A stretch of 64,000 nucleotides of DNA from Streptomyces sp. CA-278952 (lineage in GTDB: Bacteria; Actinomycetota; Actinomycetes; Streptomycetales; Streptomycetaceae). The position numbers and the translations under genes are program-made. Where the stretch lies: contig NZ_CP112880.1 in NCBI RefSeq assembly GCF_028747205.1, positions 3,348,001 to 3,412,000 of the forward strand, given 5' to 3'. Below the pieces are notes generated by a model. That model ran no database searches. It had not been told where the DNA came from and was given only the letters and a program-made list of their open reading frames with translations. Below are positions 1 through 9,444 of this stretch, in pieces (position 1 is the stretch's first letter; the number at the start of each line of letters is the position of its first letter).

Positions 1-1015
1 GTTCGGCGTGCGCCCTCGCCTCGGCCGGGGTGTCGCCGCCGGTCTCGACGAACAGCCAGGCGGCCCCGCGCGGCAGCCCGGCGGACGCCGTGACGAGGTC
101 GGCGGCCATGCCCTCGACGGTGAGCGGGCGGTACGGGAGGAGGCCCGGGGCGGCGTCGGCGGCGGCGGACTCGTCGGCGTACCCGAGGACCGCCAGGGCG
201 CGGGCGCGCGGGGCCTCGACCAGGCGGACGGTGGCCTCGGTGACGATGCCGAGGGTGCCCTCGCTGCCGCAGAACGCCCGGACCGGGTCGGGGCCGCCGG
301 GGTGTTCGGGGAGCAGGGCGTCGAGCGCGTACCCGGAGATGCGGCGCGGGAGGCCGGGGTAGCCGGTGCGCAGCAGGGCGAGGTGGGCGGCGACCAGTGC
401 GCCGACGCCTTCGGGCCCCTCGCCGCTCCCCTGCTCCAGGTGCAGGGCCTCGCCCCCGTAACGGACGACCGACAGCTTCCGCACGTTGTCCGCCGTCGTG
501 CCCCAGGCCACCGAGTGGGCGCCGCAGGAGTTGTTGCCGATCATTCCGCCGAGAGTGCAGCGGCTGTGGGTGGAGGGGTCGGGGCCGAAGGTCAGGCCGT
601 GGGGTGCGGCGGCGGCCCGCAGGTCGTCCAGGATCACTCCGGGCTGGACGACGGCGGTGCGGGCGGCGGGGTCCAGGTCGAGGATCGTGCGCAGATGGCG
701 GGTGAGGTCGAGGACCAGTCCGGTGCCGGTGGCCTGTCCGGCGATGGAGGTGCCGCCGCCACGCGCCACCACCGGCACCCCGTGGTCCCGGCAGACGGCC
801 AGGGCGGCGGCGATGTCGTCGGCGTCACGCGGGGCGAGCACACCGAGCGGCACCCGGCGGTAGTTGGAGGCGTCCATCGTCGTCAGCGCCCGTGCGGCGG
901 CCCCGAAGTCGCTCGTGCCGCGTACGGCGGAGCGGAGGGCAGCGACGAAAGCCGGGGAAGCCGCCCGGGGAGTCGCCGGTCGGGTGTCGGTACGCGGTCG
1001 ATGCTGTTCGGCCAT
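1..1015 (-). CDS. FAD-binding oxidase, glycolate/D-lactate dehydrogenase-like (3' part cut by window edge)
   Basis: The gene reads leftward from an ATG at 1015 and stays open to position 1, so the C-terminal part lies outside the window. About 338 residues are visible. They contain the FAD_binding_4 (PCMH-type) fold: an ALTTMDASNYRRVPLGVL-like start, then GVPVVARGGGTSIAGQATG (the pyrophosphate-binding loop) and the GGMIGNNSCGAHS segment typical of D-lactate and glycolate oxidase family flavoproteins. The family oxidises 2-hydroxyacids and passes electrons to quinones or an FeS domain. Larger family members carry a C-terminal CCG/4Fe-4S domain, which cannot be judged here. It is divergent from the conservon. 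The family is confident; the substrate is inferred only. Confidence 0.85.
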   Translation of the reverse strand, partial: MAEQHRPRTDTRPATPRAASPAFVAALRSAVRGTSDFGAAARALTTMDASNYRRVPLGVLAPRDADDIAAALAVCRDHGVPVVARGGGTSIAGQATGTGLVLDLTRHLRTILDLDPAARTAVVQPGVILDDLRAAAAPHGLTFGPDPSTHSRCTLGGMIGNNSCGAHSVAWGTTADNVRKLSVVRYGGEALHLEQGSGEGPEGVGALVAAHLALLRTGYPGLPRRISGYALDALLPEHPGGPDPVRAFCGSEGTLGIVTEATVRLVEAPRARALAVLGYADESAAADAAPGLLPYRPLTVEGMAADLVTASAGLPRGAAWLFVETGGDTPAEARAHAE

Positions 1016-1250
1016 GGTCCCAGCATGCCGTCGGGACAGGTGAACTCTTGGGATACGGGCGGACCAAAGCACGTAAGCAGTACAAAAAAGCCCACAAGAT
1101 CTTCCCAAACAGACCGTCAAGTCTCCTATAGTGACCAAGACTTGCGCAGGAATTGGCAGCTCCAGTTGCGCAGGATCGCCCACACCCGTGCCGAACTGTC
1201 CTGAATTCGACTGGTCGATTTCACCCGGTTCACACCACTCCGAGCTGTCT

Positions 1251-1290
1251 CGCATGACGCCGCACCGCCCCGCATGACGCCGCACCGCCC
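1251..1290. repeat. 20-bp tandem repeat, two copies, upstream of cvnA
   Basis: Two perfect 20-bp copies (CGCATGACGC followed by CGCACCGCCC) at 1251-1270 and 1271-1290 are followed by degenerate CGCACCGCC motifs to about 1343. They lie in the 341-bp intergenic region (1016-1356) between the divergent oxidase and cvnA. The AT-rich segment near 1080-1135 (with CTATAGT at about 1127) is the likeliest promoter zone. No gene is seen in this region. Confidence 0.6.
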
Positions 1291-1356
1291 CGCAGACTCC
1301 GCACCGCCTCGCACCGCCTCATACCGTCCCGCACCGTCCGCCACCGAGGACTCCGA

Positions 1357-2937
1357 TTGCGCCCCTCACACCGGCCCACCGCACTCGCCCTGCTGATCTC
1401 GGCAGCCGCAACCGGCACGCTGACCCTGTGGGGCGTTGCCGCGGCCCCCGACGCGGTACGGACCCCGCTGGCCTGGGGCGCGGGCGCAGCCGCCGTGCTG
1501 CTGAGCGTCTGCGTGGCCGTCACCGTCCACACCCTGGGGACCGCGCGGACCCTGCGCGCCCTGCGGGCCGCCGACGCACAGCGGTTCACCTCCGAGACCT
1601 CGCGCCTGGTCTCCGCCTCCGCCGTCGAGGCCCAGCGCTTCACCGCGGAGACCGCCCGGATCAAGGGCGCCGCCTCCGCCGAGACCGCCCGGGTCGTCGC
1701 CGACGCCCGCGCCGAGAACGAGCGGATCGCCGCGGCCGCCGCCGCCGAGCAGGGCCGGCTCGCCGTCTCCGTCGACCGGCTGACCGCCCGTGCCACCCGC
1801 GCCGAGACCGAGCGCTCCGCGGCCGTCGCCGCCTGCGCCAACGCGGCGGGCCGGATGCAGGCCCTGGCCACCAGCATGCTGGCCGACCTCCGCGAGATGG
1901 AGCACCGGCACTCCGACGAGTCCGTCCTCGGGGACCTGCTCCACCTGGACCACCGCACCGCCCAGGCGGGCCGCCTCGCCGACTCCATCGCCGTGCTGAC
2001 CGGGGCCCGCTCCGGCCGGCGCTGGGCGAAGCCGATCGTCATGGAGTCGATCCTGCGCGGCGCGATGGGCCGGATCGGCAGCTACCAGCGGGTCCGCCTG
2101 CACTCCACCAGCGATGTCGCCATCGCCGGTCACGCGGCCGAGGGCGTCATGCACGCGCTCGCCGAACTCCTCGACAACGCTGCCAACTTCTCGCCGCCCA
2201 CCGCCGAGGTCCACGTGTACGTGGAGGAGGTCCCGGCGGGCATCGTCATCACCGTCGAGGACAGCGGGCTCGTCATGAGCGAGGTGCAGCTGCGCCGCGC
2301 CGAGAAGGCGGTCTCCGCGGAGAACCAGGACCTCACCAACCTCTCCGGCACCCGCCTCGGGCTCGCCGTCGTCGGCAGGCTGGCCCGCAAGCACGGACTG
2401 ACCGTCTCCTTCCGGCCGTCCGCCCGGGGCGGCACCGGCGCGCTGATGATGCTCCCCCAGGACCTCATCTCCCGCTCGCCCGCACCGACCGCGACGACCC
2501 CGGCCCAGTCGGTCGCTGCCCCGGCAGCCGCCCCGGCCGCCCTCACCGCCCCCGCCGAGCCGGAGCCCTCGCACGCCTCGGCCGCCGGAACGGACACCGC
2601 CGGCGCCGCCCCCGCGGCCCGGTCCCTTGCCGAGGACGACGCCTCCAGGCCCCTGACCCCGGCGGCGGAGTCGGAGCCCTCGGGCTCTTCGGCGGATTCG
2701 GAGTCCGAGTCCGAGACCACGGGCGCCGTGCCCGCGTTCGGCGAGAGCGGCCTGCCCAAGCGCCGCCGGGGCCGCACGCTGGCCGCCGCCGAGTCCCGTA
2801 CCGGCAACGCCACCCCCGGCGGAGCCGACACCCCCCGGGCCCGCACCACCGACCCGAAGGTCCAGGCAGCGCGCTTCAGCACCTTCAGCAAGGCGGTACG
2901 GGCCAACTCCACGCACCCGGAAGGCAACACCCGATGA
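1357..2937 (+). CDS. cvnA: Conservon sensor histidine kinase-like protein CvnA
   Basis: A 526-residue membrane protein, starting at TTG 1357 behind GAGGA. Two hydrophobic segments (about residues 8-30 and 36-62) precede an Ala/Glu-rich coiled coil (about 70-165). A dimerisation region and HATPase domain follow, with N-box ELLDNAANFSPP, EDSGLVMS in place of a canonical DxGxG box, and TRLGLAVVGRLA. The last 160 residues are low-complexity Pro/Ala/Ser. It is shorter than the roughly 800-1000-residue CvnA proteins that carry an extracellular nitrate-sensor-type domain, so almost no sensory ectodomain is present. Conservons are thought to form membrane complexes resembling eukaryotic G-protein switches. 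It is the first gene of a six-gene operon and overlaps cvnB by ATGA. Confidence 0.9.
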   Translation: MRPSHRPTALALLISAAATGTLTLWGVAAAPDAVRTPLAWGAGAAAVLLSVCVAVTVHTLGTARTLRALRAADAQRFTSETSRLVSASAVEAQRFTAETARIKGAASAETARVVADARAENERIAAAAAAEQGRLAVSVDRLTARATRAETERSAAVAACANAAGRMQALATSMLADLREMEHRHSDESVLGDLLHLDHRTAQAGRLADSIAVLTGARSGRRWAKPIVMESILRGAMGRIGSYQRVRLHSTSDVAIAGHAAEGVMHALAELLDNAANFSPPTAEVHVYVEEVPAGIVITVEDSGLVMSEVQLRRAEKAVSAENQDLTNLSGTRLGLAVVGRLARKHGLTVSFRPSARGGTGALMMLPQDLISRSPAPTATTPAQSVAAPAAAPAALTAPAEPEPSHASAAGTDTAGAAPAARSLAEDDASRPLTPAAESEPSGSSADSESESETTGAVPAFGESGLPKRRRGRTLAAAESRTGNATPGGADTPRARTTDPKVQAARFSTFSKAVRANSTHPEGNTR

Positions 2938-3353
2938 CCGCGACCACCGACGAGAAGCTCAACTGGCTGCTGGAGGGGCTGCTCGACCGCACCCCCGGTA
3001 CCCGCCACGCCCTCGTCCTCTCCCGCGACGGCCTCAAGCTGTGCCGCACCCCCGAGCTCTCCGTCGACCAGGCCGACCAGCTGGCCGCGATCTCCGCCGG
3101 GATCCAGAGCCTCTCGCACGGCGCGTCCATCGAATTCGGCGACGGCACCGGCGGCGTACGGTCCGCGATGGCCGAGTTCTACGGCGGCGTGCTGTTCATC
3201 GTCGAGGCGGGGGCCGGGGCCCACCTGGCCGTCGTCGCCGACGAGGACTCCGACGTGGGCCTCGTCGGCCACAACATGAGCGAGCTCGTCGAGCAGCTCG
3301 GCGAGCACCTCGTCGCGCCGCCGCGCGAACCCGCCGAGGTCCCGGCCGTATGA
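2934..3353 (+). CDS. cvnB: Roadblock/LC7 domain protein CvnB
   Basis: A 139-residue single-domain roadblock/LC7 protein (ALVLSRDGLKLCRTPELS...ADQLAAISAG...GGVLFIVEAG). Roadblock proteins act as GTPase-activating or scaffold partners of small Ras-like GTPases, here presumably CvnD. The ATG at 2934 overlaps the cvnA stop (ATGA) and the gene's own stop overlaps the cvnC start in the same way, indicating translational coupling and stoichiometric production. Assignment rests on family and the invariant cvnABCD order. Confidence 0.93.
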   Translation: MTATTDEKLNWLLEGLLDRTPGTRHALVLSRDGLKLCRTPELSVDQADQLAAISAGIQSLSHGASIEFGDGTGGVRSAMAEFYGGVLFIVEAGAGAHLAVVADEDSDVGLVGHNMSELVEQLGEHLVAPPREPAEVPAV

Positions 3354-3721
3354 CGACGGCACCCCGCCCCCGGCCGGGCCGCGACGAGGACCCGGACCGG
3401 CTGTACACCCTCACCGGGGGCCGCAGCCGCTCCGACTCCGCCGCGTTCGACCTGGTGACGCTCGTCGTCGCCGAGTGCGACCCGGCCCCCGGGATGCAGT
3501 CCGAGCACGTCGCGATCCTGCGGATGTGCCAGGGCCCCACCGCCGTCGTCGAGATAGCCGCGACTCTGAACCTGCCGGTCAGCATCGTTCGCATCATGCT
3601 GTGCGACCTGCTCGACACCGGCCGGATCAGCGCCCGCCACCCCCGTACAGCCCGTGTCGCGGACCGGCTCCCCGACCCCGACATCCTGGAACAGGTGCTC
3701 GTTGGACTCCGCAACCTCTGA
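3350..3721 (+). CDS. cvnC: DUF742 protein CvnC
   Basis: A 123-residue DUF742 protein. It has the conserved RLYTLTGGRSR opening, a winged-helix-like middle (ILRMCQGPTAVVEIAATLNLP) and LCDLLDTGRI, ending in LVGLRNL. DUF742 proteins occur almost only in conservons, between the roadblock and GTPase genes, and are viewed as adaptor or DNA-binding-like components. The ATG at 3350 overlaps the cvnB stop. The 3' end overlaps the likely cvnD start by about 20 bp. Confidence 0.92.
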   Translation: MTTAPRPRPGRDEDPDRLYTLTGGRSRSDSAAFDLVTLVVAECDPAPGMQSEHVAILRMCQGPTAVVEIAATLNLPVSIVRIMLCDLLDTGRISARHPRTARVADRLPDPDILEQVLVGLRNL

Positions 3722-4346
3722 CCGCGCCGCCCTGAGCGCGACGGCCGACAACGGACTGAAGATCGTTGTCGTCGGCGGCTTCGGGGTCGGCAAGACCACC
3801 ATGGTCCGATCCGTGAGCGAGATCCGTCCGCTCAACACGGAGGAGACCATGACCCGCGCGGGCGAGGCCGTCGACCACCTCGACGGCATCCAGGCCAAGT
3901 CGTCCACCACCGTGGCGTTCGACTTCGGCCGGATCACGCTCGACGCACGCTCCGTGCTGTACCTCTTCGGCGCGCCCGGACAGGAGCGCTTCTGGTTCCT
4001 GTGGGACCGGCTGTTCTCCGGCACGCTGGGCGCGGTCGTCCTCGTCGACACCCGGCGGCTCGCCGACTCCTGGTACGCCATCGACCGCCTGGAGCACCAC
4101 GGCACACCGTTCATCGTGGCGTGCAACGACTTCGGCGGGCCGCTCCACAGCGAGCAGCAGATCCGTGAGGCCCTGGACCTCTCGGAGGACGTGCCGCTGG
4201 TGGAGTGCGACGCGCGCGACCGCTCGTCCAGCAAGTACGTGCTCATCACGCTCGTCGAACACCTCGCCGCGCTCTCCGCCGCCCGCCTCCGCGCCCCCGA
4301 GGCGGCCCTGGCGGCGGCCGCCCCGACCCCGGAGCCCGCCCCGTGA
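3702..4346 (+). CDS. cvnD: Conservon GTP/ATP-binding protein CvnD
   Basis: A 214-residue P-loop GTPase-like protein with Walker A GGFGVGKTT, a switch II-type FGAPGQERFWF and an ACNDFGG box in the NKxD position (the lysine is replaced). The TTG at 3702 gives the family's usual start (LDSATSDRAALS...) and overlaps the end of cvnC; the in-frame ATG at 3654 would add 16 residues with no family resemblance. CvnD is the G-protein-like switch of the conservon. GTGA overlap links it to the first P450. Confidence 0.92.
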   Translation: MDSATSDRAALSATADNGLKIVVVGGFGVGKTTMVRSVSEIRPLNTEETMTRAGEAVDHLDGIQAKSSTTVAFDFGRITLDARSVLYLFGAPGQERFWFLWDRLFSGTLGAVVLVDTRRLADSWYAIDRLEHHGTPFIVACNDFGGPLHSEQQIREALDLSEDVPLVECDARDRSSSKYVLITLVEHLAALSAARLRAPEAALAAAAPTPEPAP

Positions 4347-5605
4347 CCCCTGTCTCCGGCTGCCCCGTCACCCACGGGTCCGTCCCCCTGTCCGGGCCCC
4401 GCTTCCAGAGCGACCCCGTCCAGCTCTACCGGGACCTGCGGCGCGACCACGGGGCGATCGCCCCGGTCGTCCTCGACGGCTCCGTGCCCGCCTGGCTCGT
4501 CCTCGGCTACCGCGAACTGCACCAGGTCACCGGCGACCCGGTCCTCTTCAGCCGGGACTCCGACCTGTGGAACCAGTGGGACCGCATCCCCGACGACTGG
4601 CCGCTGCTGCCGATGATCGGGCGCAAGCAGCCCTCGATCCTCTACACGGTCGGCGAGCGCCACAGCGTCCGCGCCATGATGATCAGCAACGCGCTGGAGG
4701 GCGTCGACCCGTTCTCCCTGAAGCGGTACGCGGAGGAGTTCGCCGACGAGCTGATCGACCGGTTCTGCACCAAGGGCTCGGTCGACATCATCGCGGAGTA
4801 CGCCAAGCTGCTGCCCGCCCTCGTGCTGGCCAGGATCTACGGCTTCTCCGACGAGAAGGCCCACCCGCTGGTCGGCGCGATCAACGACATGATCGACGGC
4901 CGGGAGCGGGCGCTCGCCGGACAGCAGCACCTCGGCACGTCGATGTTCCAGCTGCTGGCCGACAAGCACGCCGAGCCCGGCGACGACGTCGCCACCCGGA
5001 TGCTCGCCGACCCCGGCGGCTTCACCGACGAGGAGGTCGCCCAGGACCTCATGGTGATGATGGCGGCCGGCCACCAGCCGACCGCCGACTGGATGGGCAA
5101 CTCGCTGCGCCTCATGCTCACCGACGACCGATTCGCCGCCTCGCTCTCGGGCGGCCGGCACAGCGTCGCCGAGGCGATGAACGAGGTCCTCTGGGAGGAC
5201 ACCCCCACCCAGAACGTGGCCGGCCGCTGGGCCGCCCGCGACACCCACCTCGGCGGCCGCCACATCCGCGCCGGCGACCTGCTGCTCCTCGGCCTCGCCG
5301 CCGCCAACGGCGACCCGCAGGTGCGGACCGACGGCTCGACGCTGACCGGCGGCAACAACGCCTTCCTCTCCTTCGGCCACGGCGAGCACCGCTGCCCGTT
5401 CCCGGCCCAGGAGACCGCCGAGGTCATCGCCCGTACCGGCATCGAGGTCCTCCTCGACCGGCTGCCCGACGTCGACCTCGCCGTCCCCGCCGAGCAGCTC
5501 ACCCGCCGCCCCTCGCCCTGGCTGCGCGGGCTGACCGACCTGCCGGTGCTCTTCACACCCACCCCCGCCGTAGGAAGACCCGGAAGCCTCGGAGGCCCCG
5601 CATGA
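4343..5605 (+). CDS. Cytochrome P450, CYP157-like, with ExxR replaced by ExxW
   Basis: A 420-residue soluble P450 starting at GTG 4343, overlapping the cvnD stop (GTGA). The heme loop LSFGHGEHRCPFPAQ is present with the cysteine thiolate at about C351. The I-helix reads MMAAGHQPTADW. The K-helix, normally ExxR, reads E281-V-L-W284, so the otherwise near-invariant arginine is a tryptophan. Loss of ExxR is a reported peculiarity of the Streptomyces CYP157 family, whose genes usually sit in conservons next to CYP154 genes, exactly as here. Catalytic activity is therefore uncertain. A regulatory, redox-sensing or accessory role to the downstream P450 is possible (inference). Confidence 0.88.
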   Translation: MTPVSGCPVTHGSVPLSGPRFQSDPVQLYRDLRRDHGAIAPVVLDGSVPAWLVLGYRELHQVTGDPVLFSRDSDLWNQWDRIPDDWPLLPMIGRKQPSILYTVGERHSVRAMMISNALEGVDPFSLKRYAEEFADELIDRFCTKGSVDIIAEYAKLLPALVLARIYGFSDEKAHPLVGAINDMIDGRERALAGQQHLGTSMFQLLADKHAEPGDDVATRMLADPGGFTDEEVAQDLMVMMAAGHQPTADWMGNSLRLMLTDDRFAASLSGGRHSVAEAMNEVLWEDTPTQNVAGRWAARDTHLGGRHIRAGDLLLLGLAAANGDPQVRTDGSTLTGGNNAFLSFGHGEHRCPFPAQETAEVIARTGIEVLLDRLPDVDLAVPAEQLTRRPSPWLRGLTDLPVLFTPTPAVGRPGSLGGPA

Positions 5606-6831
5606 CCCGCATCGCGCTCGACCCGTTCGTCACCGACCTCGACGGCGAGAGCGCCGCGCTGCGGGCCGCCGGCCCGCTGGCCGAGGTGGAACTGCCCGGC
5701 GGTGTACACGTGTACGCGGTCACCCGCCACGCGGAGGCCCGCGCACTGCTCACCGACAGCCGCCTGGTCAAGGACATCAACGTCTGGACCGCCTGGCAGC
5801 GCGGCGAGATACCCATGGACTGGCCGCTGATCGGCCTGGCCAACCCGGGCCGCTCGATGCTGACGGTCGACGGGGCGGACCACCGCCGTCTCCGTACGCT
5901 GGTGGCGCAGGCGCTCACGGTGAAGCGGGTGGAGCGGCTGCGCACCGGGATCGAGGCGCTGACGAACGCGAGCCTGGAGAGGCTGGCGGCCCTCCCGGCC
6001 GGACAGCCTGTCGACCTGAAGGCCGAGTTCGCCTATCCGCTCCCCATGAACGTCATCAGCGAGCTGATGGGCGTGGACGCGGCGGACCACCCCCGGCTGA
6101 AGGAGCTGTTCGAGAAGTTCTTCTCGACGCAGACGCCGCCGGAGGAGGTCCCGCAGATGATGGCGGACCTCGGGGCCCTCTTCACGAAGATCGTCGACTC
6201 CAAGCGGGCGAACCCGGGCGACGATCTGACCAGCGCCCTGATCGCGGCCTCCGAGGACGGCGACCACCTCTCCGACGAGGAGATCGTCAACACGCTGCAA
6301 CTGATCATCGCCGCCGGGCACGAGACCACGATCAGCCTGATCGTCAACGTCGTGGAGGCGCTGGCCACCCACCCCGAGCAGCGCAAGAAGGTGCTGGAGG
6401 GGGAGATCGGGTGGGACGGCGTGATCGAGGAGACACTGCGCTGGAACACCCCGACCTCACACGTGCTGATCCGCTTCGCGACGGAGGACATCGAGGTCGG
6501 CGACAAGGTCCTGCCGAAGGGCGAGGGGCTGATCGTCTCGTTCGGCGCGCTGGGCCGCGACGAGGAGCAGTACGGCCCGACGGCCGGCGAGTTCGACGCC
6601 ACCCGCACCCCGAACCGCCACATCGCCTTCGGCCACGGCCCGCACATCTGCCCCGGTGCGGCGCTCTCCCGCCTGGAGGCGGGCATCGCGCTCCCGGCCC
6701 TGTACGAGCGGTTCCCGGAACTGGACCTGGCGGTGCCGGCCGCCGAGCTGCGCAACAAGCCGATCGTGACCCAGAACGACCTGCACGAACTGCCGGTGGA
6801 GCTGGGCTGCCCGTTCGGCCACACGTCCTGA
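5602..6831 (+). CDS. Cytochrome P450, CYP154-like
   Basis: A 409-residue P450 with all canonical elements: I-helix IIAAGHETT, K-helix EETLR (E277, R280) and heme loop IAFGHGPHICPGAALSRLE with C350 as heme ligand. The opening (DGESAALRAAGPLAEVELPGG) and general layout match the CYP154 family. The ATG at 5602 overlaps the preceding P450 stop, so both are translated from the conservon message. It needs ferredoxin and reductase, which are not encoded nearby. CYP154 enzymes hydroxylate steroids or macrolides in vitro; the native substrate is unknown. Confidence 0.9.
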   Translation: MTRIALDPFVTDLDGESAALRAAGPLAEVELPGGVHVYAVTRHAEARALLTDSRLVKDINVWTAWQRGEIPMDWPLIGLANPGRSMLTVDGADHRRLRTLVAQALTVKRVERLRTGIEALTNASLERLAALPAGQPVDLKAEFAYPLPMNVISELMGVDAADHPRLKELFEKFFSTQTPPEEVPQMMADLGALFTKIVDSKRANPGDDLTSALIAASEDGDHLSDEEIVNTLQLIIAAGHETTISLIVNVVEALATHPEQRKKVLEGEIGWDGVIEETLRWNTPTSHVLIRFATEDIEVGDKVLPKGEGLIVSFGALGRDEEQYGPTAGEFDATRTPNRHIAFGHGPHICPGAALSRLEAGIALPALYERFPELDLAVPAAELRNKPIVTQNDLHELPVELGCPFGHTS

Positions 6832-6844
6832 TCGCTCGTCGTGA

Positions 6845-8056
<1,212 letters not shown>

Positions 8057-8092
8057 CTCCTACCGGTTCACGGCTCGGCGGCTGTACGGAGA

Positions 8093-8126
8093 CGGCCCGG
8101 CACCCACGCGGTGTGCCGGGCCGTTT
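8093..8126 (+). terminator. Rho-independent-like terminator after serC
   Basis: An 11-bp perfect stem (8093-8103 CGGCCCGGCAC paired with 8113-8123 GTGCCGGGCCG) with a 9-nt loop, followed by TTT, starts 37 bp after the serC stop. Confidence 0.8.
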
Positions 8127-8226
8127 CTGCTTCACTCGACCGGGTGGCATATGCCAGAAGCGCGATCTCGGCCCACTCCGCCCTACGATGATGCTCTCGA
8201 CACCAGCCCATTCCAGGAGGCCCGCA

Positions 8227-8838
8227 ATGTCTGCAGCAGCAGTCGAGCACCCCTGTGACGATGAGCCGGAAACGCTGCTGGAAACGGCCAACCGTCTCAC
8301 CGAGCAGCTTCCGGGGCATCGCGTCGAGATCATCGGAGGCCTCGTCACCGTGGCACCACCCCCGGACGGCCCGCACGCCGACGCCCTGACCACACTCACG
8401 GTCCCCTTCCTCGCCGCCGGTCTGCACGGCGAGGAGTCGAGAGTCCTCCAGGGCATCGGTCTCTGGCTCCCCAGCGGACCCGAGGACTACGTGATCCCCG
8501 ATCTGGCGGTCGTCGACGCCGACTACGGCGAGCACCCGATCGAGAACAACAGCTACGACCCCGCCTGCTTCCGCCTGGTCCTGGAGGTCACCTCCGGGAA
8601 CTACCAGACCGACCTGCGCCACAAGGTCACCGCCTACGCCCAGGCCAAGATCCCGGTCTACGTGATCGTCGACCGCAAGCACGGCCGCGTCCACGTCCTG
8701 ACCGAACCGCTTCCCGGCGGCTACGACCGCCACGAGGTCTACGCCCCCGGCCAGCAGGCCCCGCTCCCCGCCTCGATCGGCGCCGAAGTCTCCCTGGACG
8801 TCGACGAGATCGTGCGCGCGGGCCGCTCGAAACGCTGA
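8227..8838 (+). CDS. Uma2 family (DUF820) restriction-endonuclease-fold protein
   Basis: A 203-residue Uma2/DUF820 protein of the PD-(D/E)xK nuclease superfamily. Recognisable motifs are YVIPDLAVVDADY (the PD residue), LVLEVTSGNYQTD (ExS) and the RHKVTAYAQAKIPVYVIVD helix-strand with the lysine. The family expands in actinomycetes and cyanobacteria; its biological role is not established and metal-dependent DNA cleavage is only inferred. The ATG at 8227 has an ideal AGGAGG at 8215-8220. It converges with the Asp23 gene 23 bp downstream. Confidence 0.88.
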   Translation: MSAAAVEHPCDDEPETLLETANRLTEQLPGHRVEIIGGLVTVAPPPDGPHADALTTLTVPFLAAGLHGEESRVLQGIGLWLPSGPEDYVIPDLAVVDADYGEHPIENNSYDPACFRLVLEVTSGNYQTDLRHKVTAYAQAKIPVYVIVDRKHGRVHVLTEPLPGGYDRHEVYAPGQQAPLPASIGAEVSLDVDEIVRAGRSKR

Positions 8839-8861
8839 GGACGCGGGTCCACGGTCCGGTC

Positions 8862-9338
8862 TCACCGCACGCGGGAACCGCCTCTTCCGGAATCGGCGTC
8901 GTCCGAGCCGTCCGCGTCGTCCTCGTCGTCCTCGCCCGGGATGTGCACGTCGAAGACGTTGATGTTGATCTCGACGACCTCCAGCCCCGTCATCGTCTCC
9001 ACGGCGTCGACGACGTTCGCGCGGATCCGGTCGGCCAGCTCATGGATCGGAACCCCGTACTCCACCTCGACGTCGACGTCGAGCGCCGTCTGTTTCTCGC
9101 CCACCTCGACCTTCACGGTCCGGCCCCTGCCCGAGGACCCGGGCATCCTGCCCGTCACGGCGCCCAGCGCCTTCGACGCGCCCTTGCCCACCGAATGAAC
9201 GCCTTCGGTCTCGCGGATGGCGATTTCCGCGATGGTGGCCACGACGCCGTCGGCGATGGTGGTTCTGCCGCGCACGCCGCTTCCCTGATTCCCGCCGCTC
9301 GTCGCCGGGTTTCCGCTCCGAGATTCGATGTCGACCAT
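8862..9338 (-). CDS. Asp23/Gls24 family protein at the end of the gvp operon
   Basis: A 158-residue Asp23/Gls24 (DUF322) protein. The domain (TTIADGVVATIAEIAIRETEG to VVEININVFDVHIPG) is complete, followed by a tail rich in Asp (EDDEDDADGSDDADS) that ends RGGSRVR. Asp23 proteins are small, often membrane-proximal, stress-related scaffolds. ATG 9338 has GAGG upstream; longer in-frame starts overlap gvpK and look non-coding. It lies 106 bp after gvpK in the same direction and may be co-transcribed with it. It shares the acidic-then-basic tail design with GvpA, GvpY and GvpZ. Confidence 0.85.
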   Translation of the reverse strand: MVDIESRSGNPATSGGNQGSGVRGRTTIADGVVATIAEIAIRETEGVHSVGKGASKALGAVTGRMPGSSGRGRTVKVEVGEKQTALDVDVEVEYGVPIHELADRIRANVVDAVETMTGLEVVEININVFDVHIPGEDDEDDADGSDDADSGRGGSRVR

Positions 9339-9444
9339 GTCCGCCTCACAGAGAGTGATGACCACGGGCGCTCCTCCCGCCCGTGCGGCCCCCTCATTCA
9401 CTCTCCGCCCGCCCATGGCCATCCGCCATTCGGGGTACCGGGAC

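Noticed and set aside
8..1204. Long rightward open frame of 398 codons
   Set aside because: It is the antisense shadow of the FAD-binding oxidase, which has clear family motifs on the minus strand; the rightward product is Gly/Arg-rich and lacks any domain.
1366..2916. 516-codon leftward frame opposite cvnA
   Set aside because: Composition is that of a high-GC shadow (Gly/Arg-rich) and cvnA is certain from the operon.
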